Assembly: GCF_008244685.1 (NCBI RefSeq)
Contig: NZ_VTFT01000001.1
Location: 2,397,248-2,461,247, forward strand
Reading direction: 5' to 3'
From: Luteimonas viscosa
GTDB taxonomy: Bacteria > Pseudomonadota > Gammaproteobacteria > Xanthomonadales > Xanthomonadaceae
Length of the DNA stretch: 64,000 nucleotides
The notes beneath the pieces were generated by a model that worked only from the letters and a program-made list of their open reading frames with translations, was not told the DNA's origin and ran no database searches. How positions within the stretch are numbered: the stretch's first letter is position 1; the number at the start of each line of letters is the position of its first letter. Both the position numbers and the translations under genes were made by a program. Below are positions 9,021-18,951 of this stretch, piece by piece.

Positions 9021-10343
9021 TCAGGCGGATTTCGCCTTGACGTCCTGTTCCGCGATCGACGCATCCACCAGTCCGGCGCGCATCATCCACCAGAACAGCA
9101 CCACACCCGGCAACGCCAATACCGTGGTCATCAGGTAAAAGTCGACGAAGCCCATACGCTCGATCAGCCCGCCTGCCGTGGTACCGGTGAAGAAGCGCCC
9201 GACGATGGAGGCCGCAGCCGACAGCAGCGCGAACTGGGTGGCGGTGAACGACAGGTTGCACAGCGCCGACAGGTAGGCAACCACCACAACACCGCCGATG
9301 CCGCTGGCGAAGTTCTCGAAGCCCATGGTGAAGGCCAGCAAGGCGTTGCTGTGGCCCACATGCGCCAGCGCAGCGAACGACAGGTTCGACACCGCCATCA
9401 GCACCAGGCTGATCAATACCGAGCGCTTGAGCCCCAGCCGCGCATAGAGGATGCCGCCCACGAAGATGCCGACCAGCATCGCAGCGAAACCCACGCCCAC
9501 GTCCCAGGTCGCGATTTCGTTGTTGGTGAACCCCAGATCATTGAGCAGCAGGCGAAACGTCAGGTTGGCCAGGGTGTCGCCGATCTTGTGCAGCAGCACG
9601 AACAGCAGCACCAGCAGCGCCCCCTTGCGCCGGAAAAACTCCAGCAGCGGGCCCGCTACGGCGGCCCAGGCCGCGGCCAGCCCGCGGCGCGGGGCGGGTT
9701 CCCGGTGGCGCTCGGGTTCGCCGAGCCACAGGCCCACGAACACCGCCGGAAGCACGAGCAGCGCGCAAAGCGCATAGGCCGCGCTCCAGCCGAGCGGTTC
9801 CGCAAGCACGAGCGCCAGCGCGCCGGCACCCACCGCGCCCAGCCGCCAGCCGTACTGCGACATGCCGGAACCCACGCCCAGTTGCTCGGGCTTGAGCAGT
9901 TCGATGCGGTAGGCGTCGATGACGATGTCGAAGGTGGCCGCGGCCACGCCCAACGCGACGGCGGCAAAGGCGACCAGCGCCAGGTTGGCTGCCGGGTCGA
10001 GCAGGCCGAGGTTGACGGTCGCCGCGGCCACCAGCGCCGCCGCCAACCAGAGCCAGGAGCGACGTTGGCCGAAACGCCCCAGTAGTGGCAGGTGGAAGCG
10101 ATCCACCAGGGGGGCCCACAGGAACTTGAAGTTGAACACCAGGAAGGCCAGCGCGAAGGCGGTGACGCTCTTCTTGTCGATGCCGTCCTGCGCAAGCCGG
10201 GTCGTCAGCGTGGCCCCGATCATGGCGTAGGGAAAGCCCGATGAGATGCCCAGCAGCATGGCGCCCAGCGGCGCGCGTTGCAGGTAGGGGCGGATCCAGA
10301 GGAGGGGGTCGCCGCCGCGTGCCGCCAGATCGGGGTTTGTCAT
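9021..10343 (-). CDS. ampG: AmpG-like muropeptide permease (MFS)
   Basis: Inner-membrane transporter that imports anhydro-muropeptides for cell-wall recycling. The 440-residue protein is almost entirely hydrophobic helices (12 or more) with the AmpG start GISSGFPYAMIGATLTTRL, then FLWAPLVDRF and FDIVIDAYRIELL. ampG beside xthA is a common order in this family. anmK, which acts on the imported anhydro-MurNAc, lies nearby at 11078. Confidence 0.88.
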   Translation of the reverse strand: MTNPDLAARGGDPLLWIRPYLQRAPLGAMLLGISSGFPYAMIGATLTTRLAQDGIDKKSVTAFALAFLVFNFKFLWAPLVDRFHLPLLGRFGQRRSWLWLAAALVAAATVNLGLLDPAANLALVAFAAVALGVAAATFDIVIDAYRIELLKPEQLGVGSGMSQYGWRLGAVGAGALALVLAEPLGWSAAYALCALLVLPAVFVGLWLGEPERHREPAPRRGLAAAWAAVAGPLLEFFRRKGALLVLLFVLLHKIGDTLANLTFRLLLNDLGFTNNEIATWDVGVGFAAMLVGIFVGGILYARLGLKRSVLISLVLMAVSNLSFAALAHVGHSNALLAFTMGFENFASGIGGVVVVAYLSALCNLSFTATQFALLSAAASIVGRFFTGTTAGGLIERMGFVDFYLMTTVLALPGVVLFWWMMRAGLVDASIAEQDVKAKSA

Positions 10344-10459
10344 CGGGCTATGCTACCTGAGCGTCGGTGCCGCCGAACCCGTGGTTGCTGTCGGCGCGGC
10401 CGCATGGCAGCGTATCGGCAGGGCGCAGAGGGAGCCTCACCCGGCAACTAGGAGGTGGC

Positions 10460-10723
10460 GTGACCGACATCGTGCTCAGGGACGCGGACCCGGTGCTGGT
10501 GGACCGGATCAAGCGCGTGGCCGACGCCCGCGGCTGGACCCTGCCGCGGGCGATGCAGTACCTGCTCGAGCAGGGGCTGCACATGTACGAGGGCGACGGC
10601 TCGGTGCGCTTCGACAATTCCGAGGCCGACGTGCTGCAGGCGGCGATCGCGGCGCTGGAGCAGGTGCCCGACGATCCCGGCTACGCGGCGATCGGGCGGG
10701 TGTCGCGGACGGACCCCGCCTGA
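10460..10723 (+). CDS. Small conserved protein, possible ribbon-helix-helix-type DNA binder
   Basis: 87 residues. The start is the GTG at 10460, because a strong GGAGG (10451-10455) sits four bases upstream. The first half (TDIVLRDADPVLVDRIKRVADARGWTLPRAMQYLLEQGL) has the strand-helix-helix pattern of small RHH/antitoxin-like proteins: a short beta segment, a helix, a turn and a second helix. The C-terminus is acidic. No toxin partner is adjacent. The function is not recognised. Confidence 0.6.
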   Translation: MTDIVLRDADPVLVDRIKRVADARGWTLPRAMQYLLEQGLHMYEGDGSVRFDNSEADVLQAAIAALEQVPDDPGYAAIGRVSRTDPA

Positions 10724-10800
10724 GACTCTGAAGCACCCCGCGCGGCGCGCCGCCGCCCCGGCTCCGCTCCCGGCAGGCGATCCTGCGCCGGACCGGCGCC

Positions 10801-11090
10801 ATGCCGGTGGGGCTCTTGCTGCTGTCGCAAGTGACCGGCGCGGCGATGGCCGCCGTACGCGACGGTGTCGTACGCGTCGACGGCATGCATTGCGTGCTCG
10901 ACGGCAAGCCGTACCGCTTCGCCGGCGCCAGCTCCCGGTACGGCGCCTACCCGGCGCGGAACGCGGCGTGGGCGACGGCGACCGCCTGCGCGCCGGACCC
11001 GACCGGCTGCGCGATGCCGGCATCGACAACCTGCGCGTGCTGGCGATGTGGCCGCCCCCGGACAGGTCCGGCGGCCGCTACGCGGGATAG
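10801..11090 (+). pseudogene. Relic of a glycoside hydrolase family 5 (mannanase-like) gene
   Basis: The first frame (from 10801) reads a signal-like start, then VRVDGMHCVLDGKPYRFAGA and YGAYP. The matching continuation, GVGDGDRLRAG...RLRDAGIDNLRVLAMWPPP, is in another frame and stops at 11090. Together they match the N-terminal quarter of secreted endo-beta-mannosidases (DGKPYRFAGAN..YGAY, then a GIDNLRVLA strand). There is a frameshift near 10965-10980 and the catalytic barrel is missing. The end overlaps the anmK 3' end by 13 bases, so a deletion may have joined the two. Confidence 0.65.
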
Positions 11091-12178
11091 ATGCCACCCA
11101 GCACCCGCGGCCCGGCGGCCCCGGTCACGCTCGGCAGATTCCCCGGCAATCCGAGCATCGTCTGCCGTGCCAACCAGGCGAAGCCCATCGCTTCGACATG
11201 GTCGGGCTCGATGCCGTGATCGGCGGTGGACTCGACGATCGCGCCGGGCAGGGCCGCGGCGAGCGCCGTCATCAGCACCGGGTTGTGCACGCCGCCGCCG
11301 CAGGCGATGACGCGACGCGTGCCCGGCTGCGTCGCCAGCAGGGCGCTGGCCACGGTGCGCGCGGTGAGCGCGTTGAGGGTGGCCTGCACGTCGGCCGGGG
11401 CCTCGTCTCCGCGCAGGCGGGCCTCGACCCAGCCGAGGTGGAACTGGTCGCGGCCGGTGGACTTGGGCGGCGCCTGGGTGAACCACGGATCGTCGAGCAG
11501 GCGCTCGAGCAGGCCTGCGTCGACCCGGCCGCGGGCGGCGAAACTGCCGTCGCGGTCGAAATCCTGTTCGAGGTGGCGCAGGCACCAGGCGTCCATCAGC
11601 GCGTTGGCCGGACCGGTGTCGAAGCCGCGCACTTCGCCCTGCGCGGGCAGCAAGGTGAGGTTGGCGATGCCGCCGAGGTTGAGCACGGCGCGGTCCTCGC
11701 CGGCATCGCGCAGCAGCGCGGCATGCAGGCCCGGGAGCAGCGGCGCTCCGTGGCCGCCGGCGGCGATGTCGCGGCGACGCAGGTCGGCGACCACGGTGAT
11801 CCCGGTGCGTTCGGCGAGGGTCGAGGGATCGCCGAGCTGCAGGGTGAACGGGTACGGCCCCCAGGGACGGTGGCGCAGGGTCTGCCCGTGCGAGCCGATC
11901 GCACGCACGGCGCCGGCGGGCGTGCCGCTGTCGGCGAGTGCGAGGTTGGCGGCGTCGGCGAAGGCGCGGGCGACGCGCACGTCGAGTTCGGCGATCGCGT
12001 CCAGCGACAGCGACGCGCCCTGCTGGCCTAGCGCCACCAGTTGCGCGCGCAGCGCCGGATCCCAGGGGTAGGTGCGGCCGAAGGCGAGCCGCGCGGTGCC
12101 GTCGTCGAAGCGCACCAGGGCCGCGTCGATGCCGTCGGCGCTGGTGCCGGAGATCAGGCCTAGGAAGAGATCGGACAT
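11078..12178 (-). CDS. anmK: Anhydro-N-acetylmuramic acid kinase
   Basis: Phosphorylates anhydro-MurNAc from recycled cell wall, giving MurNAc 6-phosphate. The 366-residue protein begins with the family motif [16 protein letters not shown], has [34 protein letters not shown] and [14 protein letters not shown], and ends with [13 protein letters not shown]. The start at 12178 (MSDLFLG) is the family start. It follows the M23 peptidase gene, 148 bases away on the same strand, and complements ampG. Confidence 0.95.
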   Translation of the reverse strand: MSDLFLGLISGTSADGIDAALVRFDDGTARLAFGRTYPWDPALRAQLVALGQQGASLSLDAIAELDVRVARAFADAANLALADSGTPAGAVRAIGSHGQTLRHRPWGPYPFTLQLGDPSTLAERTGITVVADLRRRDIAAGGHGAPLLPGLHAALLRDAGEDRAVLNLGGIANLTLLPAQGEVRGFDTGPANALMDAWCLRHLEQDFDRDGSFAARGRVDAGLLERLLDDPWFTQAPPKSTGRDQFHLGWVEARLRGDEAPADVQATLNALTARTVASALLATQPGTRRVIACGGGVHNPVLMTALAAALPGAIVESTADHGIEPDHVEAMGFAWLARQTMLGLPGNLPSVTGAAGPRVLGGIYPA

Positions 12179-12267
12179 GGCCGCGATTCTACGGGGCCGG
12201 TTGGCGCGGGAATCGCGATGCGGCGAGGAACCGGCGCGGGCGAGGCGGCACCGGGGCCAGATGCGGA

Positions 12268-12292
12268 AAGGGCCTGCCAGCGGCAAGCCCTT
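12268..12292 (-). terminator. Weak hairpin after the M23 peptidase gene
   Basis: AAGGGCCTGCC-AGC-GGCAAGCCCTT forms an 11-bp stem with one mismatch between the M23 gene and anmK. Only a short T run follows in the minus direction, so termination would be partial. Confidence 0.4.
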
Positions 12293-12326
12293 CCATTCCC
12301 CGTCGGCTGTGGAATGCGAGGACCGC

Positions 12327-13811
12327 TCAGCCCTTCTTGGCGCCCGGCGCGACGCGCGCGACGGCGACCTTCGGATCGTCCTGCGTCGGCCTGGCCGGCA
12401 CGGTCGCGTAGATGATTTCCTCGACTTCGCGGATCCGGTCCAGGGCCGGCGCGGTCTGCTTGCGGAACTGGGCGAGCGCGGTGCCGCTCAGCGGCTCCGG
12501 GGGCGGCATGGTGTGCTGCAGCGGGTTGCGGTGCACGCCGTTGATGCGGAATTCGTAGTGCAGGTGCGGGCCGGTGGAAAGCCCGGTGGAGCCGACGTAG
12601 CCGATCACCTGGCCCTGCGAGACGCGCTGGCCGCGCTTGAGCTTGGCGGTGCGCGACATGTGCGCGTACAGCGTCGAATAGCCCTTGCCGTGGTCGAGCA
12701 CCACGGTATTGCCGTAGCCGCCGTGCCAGCCGGCCGAGACCACGCGCGCCTCGCCCGCGGCCATGATCGGGGTGCCGCTGCGCGCGGCGTAGTCCACGCC
12801 CTTGTGCATGCGCGACGTGCCCAGCACCGGATGCCGACGCTTGCCGAAGCGCGAGCTCAGGCGTGCGTACTGGATCGGGCTGCGGATGAAGCTCTTCTTC
12901 AGCGGGCGGCCCTCGGCGGTGAAGTACTCGCCCTTGCCGTCGCGCTCGAAGCGGATCGCGGTGAACGGCTTGCCCTTGGCGGTGAACACCGCGGCGGTGA
13001 CCGGGCCGGACCGGATCAGTTCGCCCTCGCGCCAGGTCTGCTCGACCACCACGCTGAAGCGGTCGCCCGAGGTGACGTCGCGGTCGAAGTCGATGTCGTA
13101 CTGGAACACCTCGTCGGTCAGGGTGTTGATCACCACCGGGCTGAGGCCGAGCTTGCGCGCCGAATGGAACAGCGACTTCCCGACCTTGCCGCTGACCACC
13201 GCGGTGCGGATCTCCACCGGGCGCTCGATCACCTTCTCGGCGACCTTGTCGCCGGACAGCGAGAGCTCGACGCGCTGGGTGTCGTTGCGGTCGTAGCGGA
13301 AGGCCAGCAGGCGGCCGTCGGCGGCCTGCTCGAAGGCGAGCTCGGCACCCGGCCGCAGGCGGGTGAGCGCCTGCCTGTCGGGCGCGGCATCGAGCAGGCG
13401 GTGCAGCGTCGCCGCGGGGATGCCGCGCGCCTCGAAGATCGCGCCGAGCGTCTGCCCCGACTCCACCTTCACCAGCTCCCAGTTGCGATGCTGGGCGGCG
13501 CGCTGCACCGATGCCAGCGGCGGCAGCGGCAGCGCGAACGTGGTCAGGGCGGGCGCGACCTCGGAAGTGCGCATCGCGTTGGAGAATCCGGGCACCAGGC
13601 CCAGGACCAGCGCGCCGAGGGTGGCGAACAGGCTGGCGTGCGCCCAGTCGCGGCGGGTCCAGCGGCCATTGAACGAAAAGCCTGCCCCGCCATCGACGGG
13701 GTCGGCGAATCGCTGTTCGTTGGCGGTGTTCTCGGCGGCGGCCCGGAGATTGTGGTCCCGGATGGCCTGGTGCTGGGCGTCATCCGGTGACATCGAGGGC
13801 GGCTGCGTCAT
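12327..13811 (-). CDS. M23-family murein DD-endopeptidase (MepM/YebA-like)
   Basis: Cuts peptide cross-links in peptidoglycan. From the ATG at 13811 the protein has 494 residues: a cytoplasmic N-terminus, one membrane anchor ([19 protein letters not shown]), a LysM/OapA-like segment ([16 protein letters not shown]), an intermediate domain, and a LytM domain with zinc ligands in MHKGVDYAA (His336, Asp340) and HLHYEF. It is divergent from tyrS and upstream of anmK. A shorter start at MSPDD, five residues in, is possible. The complete zinc site marks it as an active enzyme. Confidence 0.9.
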   Translation of the reverse strand: MTQPPSMSPDDAQHQAIRDHNLRAAAENTANEQRFADPVDGGAGFSFNGRWTRRDWAHASLFATLGALVLGLVPGFSNAMRTSEVAPALTTFALPLPPLASVQRAAQHRNWELVKVESGQTLGAIFEARGIPAATLHRLLDAAPDRQALTRLRPGAELAFEQAADGRLLAFRYDRNDTQRVELSLSGDKVAEKVIERPVEIRTAVVSGKVGKSLFHSARKLGLSPVVINTLTDEVFQYDIDFDRDVTSGDRFSVVVEQTWREGELIRSGPVTAAVFTAKGKPFTAIRFERDGKGEYFTAEGRPLKKSFIRSPIQYARLSSRFGKRRHPVLGTSRMHKGVDYAARSGTPIMAAGEARVVSAGWHGGYGNTVVLDHGKGYSTLYAHMSRTAKLKRGQRVSQGQVIGYVGSTGLSTGPHLHYEFRINGVHRNPLQHTMPPPEPLSGTALAQFRKQTAPALDRIREVEEIIYATVPARPTQDDPKVAVARVAPGAKKG

Positions 13812-13853
13812 GGCGACGGATCCAAAAGAGCGTGACGGGCGCGTCAGGGAGGT

Positions 13854-13882
13854 ACCATAAGCACATGAAATGGGAGCGTCAA
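13854..13882 (-). promoter_or_regulatory. Sigma-70-type promoter for the M23 peptidase gene
   Basis: On the minus strand TTGACG (13882-13877), a 17-base spacer and TATGGT (13859-13854) lie about 43 bases before the ATG. An inverted repeat AAACCCTT / AAGGGTTT at 13881-13904 touches the -35 and could be an operator or the end of a hairpin. Confidence 0.6.
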
Positions 13883-13996
13883 ACCCTTGTTGGCCAAAGG
13901 GTTTTACTGGCGCACACTCCTTAACGATTCTTTTACGTTTTCTTTTGACCGGCATCACATCCCTGAAGCCGGCCGCCCGAACGCCGAGTCCCGCCG

Positions 13997-15214
13997 ATGA
14001 CCCGACCCGCTTCCGACACCGCCGAAATCGAGCGCCTCGCACGGGGCGCCGACGAGATCCTCAAGCGCGAGGAACTGGCGGCCCGGCTGGCGCTCGGGCG
14101 GCCGTTGCGGGTCAAGGCCGGGTTCGACCCGACCGCGCCGGACCTGCACCTGGGCCACACCGTGCTGCTCAACAAGATGCGGCAGTTCCAGGACCTGGGC
14201 CACACGGTGATCTTCCTGATCGGCGACTTCACCGGGATGATCGGCGACCCCAGCGGCAAGAACGCCACCCGCAGGCCGCTCTCGCGCGAGGGCGTGCTGG
14301 AGAACGCGCGCACCTACGAGGCGCAGGTGTTCAAGGTGCTCGACCGCGAGCGCACCGAGGTGCGGTTCAACAGCGAATGGTTCGGGAACATGTCGGCGGC
14401 CGACATGATCCGGCTCGCCGGCCAGCACACGGTGGCGCGCATGCTCGAGCGCGACGATTTCGCCAAGCGCTACGCGGCGCAGCAGTCGATCGCGATCCAC
14501 GAGTTCCTGTATCCCCTGGTGCAGGGCTACGACTCGGTGGCGCTGCGCGCCGACGTCGAACTCGGCGGCACCGACCAGAAGTTCAACCTGCTGATGGGCC
14601 GCGGCCTGCAGGAAGCGCACGGCCAGCCGCCGCAGGTGGTGCTAACCATGCCGCTGCTCGAGGGGCTGGACGGCGTCAACAAGATGGGCAAGTCGCTGGG
14701 CAACTACATCGGCATCGCCGAGCCCGCGATCGACATCGTCAACAAGACGATGAAGATCGGCGACGACCTGATGTGGCGGTGGATCGAGCTGCTCAGCTTC
14801 GGGATCGACATCGAGGAGGCGAAGCGGCTCCGGGCCGAGGTCGCCGCCGGGCTCAATCCGCGCGACGTCAAGCTGCGTCTCGCCCGCGAACTGGCGACGC
14901 GCTTCCACGATGCCGCCGCCGCCGAGACCGCGATCGCCGGCTGGCACGTCGCGGTCACCGGGCAGGGCGACTCCACCCTGCTGCCGCTGCAGGACGTGGC
15001 GATCCCCGGCGAAGGCATCCGCATCGCCGCGCTGCTGACCGCGGCCGGGATCACCGCCAGCAACTCCGAGGCCGGCCGCAAGCTGAAGGAGCGCGCGGTC
15101 AGGGTCGACGGCGCGGTGGTCGAGGATCCCGCGACGACGTTCGCCCCGGGCTTCGAGGGCGTATTGCAGGTCGGCAAGCGCAACTTCGCGCGGGTGCGCC
15201 TCGTCACCGCGTGA
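13997..15214 (+). CDS. tyrS: Tyrosyl-tRNA synthetase
   Basis: Charges tRNA-Tyr. The 405-residue class I synthetase has the HIGH-like HLGHTV near residue 50, [22 protein letters not shown] with [13 protein letters not shown] (tyrosine pocket), the KMSKS loop as [11 protein letters not shown], and a C-terminal S4 RNA-binding domain ([16 protein letters not shown]). The Ser-to-Gly change in KMSKS is a mild variant. tyrS / M23 peptidase / anmK is a familiar gammaproteobacterial neighbourhood. A gap of 28 bases separates it from the mgtC-like gene. Confidence 0.95.
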   Translation: MTRPASDTAEIERLARGADEILKREELAARLALGRPLRVKAGFDPTAPDLHLGHTVLLNKMRQFQDLGHTVIFLIGDFTGMIGDPSGKNATRRPLSREGVLENARTYEAQVFKVLDRERTEVRFNSEWFGNMSAADMIRLAGQHTVARMLERDDFAKRYAAQQSIAIHEFLYPLVQGYDSVALRADVELGGTDQKFNLLMGRGLQEAHGQPPQVVLTMPLLEGLDGVNKMGKSLGNYIGIAEPAIDIVNKTMKIGDDLMWRWIELLSFGIDIEEAKRLRAEVAAGLNPRDVKLRLARELATRFHDAAAAETAIAGWHVAVTGQGDSTLLPLQDVAIPGEGIRIAALLTAAGITASNSEAGRKLKERAVRVDGAVVEDPATTFAPGFEGVLQVGKRNFARVRLVTA

Positions 15215-15242
15215 CGACGCCGGCCGCGCGAGGCTGGGGCGC

Positions 15243-15776
15243 ATGGACGCCACCATCCCGCAGCAACTCGATGTCCTGGCCGGCATGGCGATCGCCATGC
15301 TGCTGGGCGGCCTGATCGGCTACGAGCGCGAACTCAAGCAGCGGCCGGCGGGCTTCCGCACCCACATGCTGGTGGCGGGCGCCTCGGCGCTGCTGGTCGG
15401 CGTGGGCCGGTTGACGGTGGAGGCGCAGGCCGCCTCGCCGGCGAGCGCGATCATGCAGGTCGATCCGCTGCGACTGGTCGAGGCGGTGATCGCCGGCGTC
15501 GCCTTCATCGGTGCCGGCACCATCTTCGGCGAGAGCCGGCGCGGCGGCGAGACCATCTCCGGCATCACCACCGCGGCCTCGCTGCTCACGGTCGCGGTGA
15601 TCGGGGTCGCGGCGGGGCTGGACTACTACCTGGTGGCCGCGGCCGCGACCGGCCTGGCGCTGTTCGTGCTGGTGGCGCTGTCGTGGTGGGAACGCCGCCG
15701 GGCAGGGCCGCCCGTCCACGCCACGCCGGACGAGCCGCCGCGCGGCGAGGATCCCGGGCGGCTCAGGCGGCGTTGA
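15243..15776 (+). CDS. MgtC/SapB-family membrane protein
   Basis: The 177-residue inner-membrane protein has four to five helices. The MgtC hallmarks are GGLIGYERELKQRPAGFRTHMLV in the first helix-loop, FIGAGTIF, and ISGITTAASLLTVAVIGVAAG. Members affect magnesium stress survival and membrane potential, not Mg transport itself. The C-terminus is a short charged tail. Its last 14 bases overlap the convergent MAPEG gene. Confidence 0.88.
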   Translation: MDATIPQQLDVLAGMAIAMLLGGLIGYERELKQRPAGFRTHMLVAGASALLVGVGRLTVEAQAASPASAIMQVDPLRLVEAVIAGVAFIGAGTIFGESRRGGETISGITTAASLLTVAVIGVAAGLDYYLVAAAATGLALFVLVALSWWERRRAGPPVHATPDEPPRGEDPGRLRRR

Positions 15777-16161
15777 GCGCCGCCATCGCCAGCAGCGCGA
15801 TCACGCAGCCGAACCCGCCCGTCCACGCCAGGCTGCGCAGCATCTGCACGTCCGCCAGGTACAGGATCCCGTGCGCCACGCGCAGCACCACGAACACCAC
15901 CGCCAGCAGCGCGATGCGCGCCGGGTCGACCCCGGCCAACTGTGCCAGCACCACGCCGGCGGCGAACGGCGCGAAGGCCTCGAACGCGTTGAGGTGGGCG
16001 GCGTTGGCGCGCTGCACCCGGTAGTTGCCTTCCTGCTTGGCGAGCCAGGCGCGCGGATTGCGGTTGTTGTAGCCGGGCGCGCCGGTCTTGGCGAAGCCGA
16101 CCCAGACGTAGGGCAGCAACGCGGCGATCAGGACGCACCAGTAGGCGGTGGCGAGGCTCAT
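15763..16161 (-). CDS. MAPEG-family membrane protein
   Basis: 132 residues, four membrane helices. MAPEG proteins are glutathione- or eicosanoid-related membrane enzymes in eukaryotes; bacterial members have no settled role. Family features are RNPRAWLAKQEGNYRVQRANAAHLNAFEAFAPFAAGVVLA and the last helices with LRVAHGILYLADVQMLRSLAW. It converges on and overlaps the mgtC-like gene by 14 bases. Confidence 0.82.
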   Translation of the reverse strand: MSLATAYWCVLIAALLPYVWVGFAKTGAPGYNNRNPRAWLAKQEGNYRVQRANAAHLNAFEAFAPFAAGVVLAQLAGVDPARIALLAVVFVVLRVAHGILYLADVQMLRSLAWTGGFGCVIALLAMAALNAA

Positions 16162-16308
16162 GGCGGGGACTCCGTTCGGGGCCGCCAGAGTAGGGCACGA
16201 CCGTGCAACTGCGTGGTTCCGGCTCCGGGCCCGTGTGCCGAAAGCGGGAACGGCGCCTCGCGGCGCCGTCCCGGTGAAGCATGCGGCGTTGCCGGCCGGC
16301 CGCCGGCC

Positions 16309-18003
16309 CTACTGCCCCGCCCGCTGCGCGTCGCGCGCCGCCTTGAACGGGTTGCCCTCGTACCAGTTCGGCCACTGGCCGCCATCGGCCAGCTCCAGGC
16401 CGACCGAGAACAGCAGTTCGAGGTCCTCGACGATGCCATCGAACTTCCAGCCCTCGTGGATCTCGTCGCCTGGCTGGTGGTAGCGGCTCGCGTAGTCGTC
16501 GCCCGCGGCCTTGCCGGCCTCCGTGCCGCCCTCGACCAGGTCGCTGCCCCCCTTCGCGTACAGCGCCGGCACGCCGGCCTTGGCGAAGTTGAAGTGGTCG
16601 GAGCGGAAGTAATAGCCGCCCGCGGGATTGCCTTCCTCGACCAGGGTGCGCTGCTGCTTGCCGGCGTGCGCCTCGAGGATGTCCTCGAGTTCGGAGTTGC
16701 CCTTGCCCGTGACCACCATGTCGCGTGCCCGGCCGGCCACGCTCATGGCGTCGAGGTTGATCACGCCGACCGTCTTCTCCAGCGGGAACGAGGGCTGGGC
16801 GACGTAGAACTTGGAGCCGAGCAGGCCCGATTCTTCCAGCGTCACCGCCAGGAACACCACCGAGCGCTGCGGCTGCGCCGACTGCTTGAACTTCTCCGCG
16901 ATCTCGATGATCCCGGCCACGCCGGTGGCGTTGTCGACCGCGCCGTTGTAGATCGTGTCGCCCTCGCCTTCGTGCTTGCCGAGGTGATCCCAGTGCGCGA
17001 GGTAGATCACCGTTTCCTCGGGCGCGGCGCTGCCGGGGATGTAGCCGATGACGTTCTGCGAGGACTTCTCGGTCACCGTGCTGCGCAGGTCGAACGAGAC
17101 CTTCGCCTTCAGCGGCACCGCCTTGAAACCGCGCTCGTTGGCGGCGGCGTACTGCTCTTTCAGGTCGAGTCCGGATTCGGCGAACAGCTGCTGCGCCACC
17201 TCGGTGGTGATCCAGCCCTGCGCCGGCAGGCGCGGCTCGGGGTCGTCCTCGGCGCGCAGGTCGAACTGGGCGCCCGACCAGGAATTGCGGACCACGTCCC
17301 AGCCGTAGGACGCGCCCTCGGTGTCGTGGATGATCAGCGCCGCCGCGGCGCCCTGGCGCGCGGCTTCCTCGTACTTGTAGGTCCAGCGGCCGTAGTAGGT
17401 CATGCGGTTGCCGTCGAACAGCGAGTCGTCGCCGGCGTGGAAGCCGGGGTCGTTGACCAGGAGGACCACGGTCTTGCCCTTGACGTCGACGCCGGCGTAG
17501 TCGTTCCAGTCCTGTTCGGGCGCGTTCACGCCGTAGCCGACGAACACCAGCTCGCTGTCGGCGACCTCGACCTCGGCCTGCCCGGTGCGGGTGCCGATCA
17601 CCATGTCGCTGCCGAACTTGAGTTCGCGGGTCTGGCCATCGCTGTCGAGCCGCAGCACCGTCGACTCGTCGGCGGTGGTCTCGACCATCGGCACGGTCTG
17701 GAAGAAGGTGTCGTTGTCGCCACCGGGTTGCAGGCCGATGCGCTCGAACTGCTCGCGGATGTAGGCGGTGGTCTTCTCTTCGCCCACCGAGCCCGGCGCG
17801 CGGCCCTCGAATTCGTCGGAGGACAGGGTGGTGACGAGTGCGCGCACATCGTCGGCGTCGATGCCGGGCTCGAAGGCGTGGGCGGCCTGTGGCGCCGCGG
17901 CATCGGGCGCGGGCGGTGCCTCGACGGTGGCGGGCGCCGGCTCGCGGTTGCATGCGGCGAGCAGCAGGCTGCCGGCGCACAGGGCGATCAGGGATGGACG
18001 CAT
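16309..18003 (-). CDS. M28-family zinc peptidase, lipoprotein
   Basis: The 564-residue exported peptidase starts with a lipoprotein signal (LLLAACNRE, lipid Cys about residue 18). A linker, an inserted PA-like domain (about 130-270) and the M28 catalytic domain follow. Metal ligands are visible in AHWDHLG (His), GAVDNATG (Asp), LEESGLLGS (Glu pair), NLDAMSVAG (Asp) and YHQPGDEI (His). It is probably an aminopeptidase in the periplasm. It stands alone, 140 bases after the beta-repeat gene. Confidence 0.9.
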   Translation of the reverse strand: MRPSLIALCAGSLLLAACNREPAPATVEAPPAPDAAAPQAAHAFEPGIDADDVRALVTTLSSDEFEGRAPGSVGEEKTTAYIREQFERIGLQPGGDNDTFFQTVPMVETTADESTVLRLDSDGQTRELKFGSDMVIGTRTGQAEVEVADSELVFVGYGVNAPEQDWNDYAGVDVKGKTVVLLVNDPGFHAGDDSLFDGNRMTYYGRWTYKYEEAARQGAAAALIIHDTEGASYGWDVVRNSWSGAQFDLRAEDDPEPRLPAQGWITTEVAQQLFAESGLDLKEQYAAANERGFKAVPLKAKVSFDLRSTVTEKSSQNVIGYIPGSAAPEETVIYLAHWDHLGKHEGEGDTIYNGAVDNATGVAGIIEIAEKFKQSAQPQRSVVFLAVTLEESGLLGSKFYVAQPSFPLEKTVGVINLDAMSVAGRARDMVVTGKGNSELEDILEAHAGKQQRTLVEEGNPAGGYYFRSDHFNFAKAGVPALYAKGGSDLVEGGTEAGKAAGDDYASRYHQPGDEIHEGWKFDGIVEDLELLFSVGLELADGGQWPNWYEGNPFKAARDAQRAGQ

Positions 18004-18143
18004 TCTGGGGACTCCGGGGAAACCGAATCCCGATTCTACGCGTCCGGCACCAGGCCCGCGGCCCCGCCGGGCGGGCGCGCGGCTCTCACGGATCCGATCC
18101 CCGGCGCAGCAGGCCGGCGCCCGGCATCGTCGCCCGATCCGCG

Positions 18144-18818
18144 CTAGTCGCTCGGGGCGCGTGCGCTGCTGTAGGCCGTCGCCGTGGCGCCGCTGACCGG
18201 GCCGGTACGCGCGGTCTCGTGCACGTACAGGGTCACGTCCCGTTCGAACTTCAGTTCGCCTTCGACCACCGCATCGGGGCCGATGATGATCCGCGGCTTG
18301 CGCTTGTTGACCTGGATCGGGAACCAGTTCGAGCTGGGCTTGGTGACGGTGATGCCGCCGGTCACGTGCGAAGCGACGCCGACGGTGATGTCGCCGCTGA
18401 CCGTCTCGATGCCGCCGGCGAGGTCCACGTCGACGATCCCGATCGCGCCGTTGACCGTCTCGATGTCGCCACCGACGCTGCCGCCGCGGTCGACGAAGAC
18501 GCTGCCGTTCACGGTTTCCACGCTGCCGCCGATCTGCGCGCGTTCGCCCGTCCGAATGCTGCCGTTCACGGTCGAAAGGCTGGCGGCGGTGATGTCGTTG
18601 CGGGCGCGGATGCTGCCGTTGACGGTTTCGGCGTCCTCGACGCTGGCACCGGCCTCGATGGTGATGCTGCCGTTGACGGTGTCGACGTCGCCGTAGGCGC
18701 GCCCGGCCTGCGCGACGATGCTGCCGTTGACCTTGCTGATGGCCTGCTGCGCCAGCGCGGGCGCGGTGCACAGCAGCAGGGTCAGGGCGAGTGGCAGGAC
18801 GACGGGATTGCGCTTCAT
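18144..18818 (-). CDS. Exported beta-repeat protein with seven VNGSI-type repeats
   Basis: The 224-residue product has a signal peptide ([15 protein letters not shown]), then seven repeats of about 18-19 residues built on T-V-N-G-S-I ([62 protein letters not shown]). The tail has [30 protein letters not shown]. The regular spacing suggests a beta-helix, close to DUF4097-like adhesin or shield repeats. It diverges from gpmI. The function is unknown; a scaffold or surface role is a guess. Confidence 0.75.
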   Translation of the reverse strand: MKRNPVVLPLALTLLLCTAPALAQQAISKVNGSIVAQAGRAYGDVDTVNGSITIEAGASVEDAETVNGSIRARNDITAASLSTVNGSIRTGERAQIGGSVETVNGSVFVDRGGSVGGDIETVNGAIGIVDVDLAGGIETVSGDITVGVASHVTGGITVTKPSSNWFPIQVNKRKPRIIIGPDAVVEGELKFERDVTLYVHETARTGPVSGATATAYSSARAPSD

Positions 18819-18912
18819 GGGACGGACCCCTCGAGGTCTGGGCGACGCATGGTTGCCTGGGCAACGATTCGCCGCGGGATGGCGTGTGCGCAACAGCTTG
18901 CACCCGCTTGGC

Positions 18913-18918
18913 TACAAT
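18913..18918 (+). promoter_or_regulatory. Candidate -10 box for gpmI
   Basis: TACAAT lies 33 bases before the GTG start of gpmI. No good -35 was found 16-18 bases upstream, so the promoter is only partly supported. Confidence 0.35.
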
Positions 18919-18951
18919 CGCACCGGTCGAAAGTCACCGGGACTCCCGTCC

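Noticed and set aside
14101-14130. tRNA-like GGTTCGACCC box
   Set aside because: It is inside the tyrS coding sequence and lacks the other arms.
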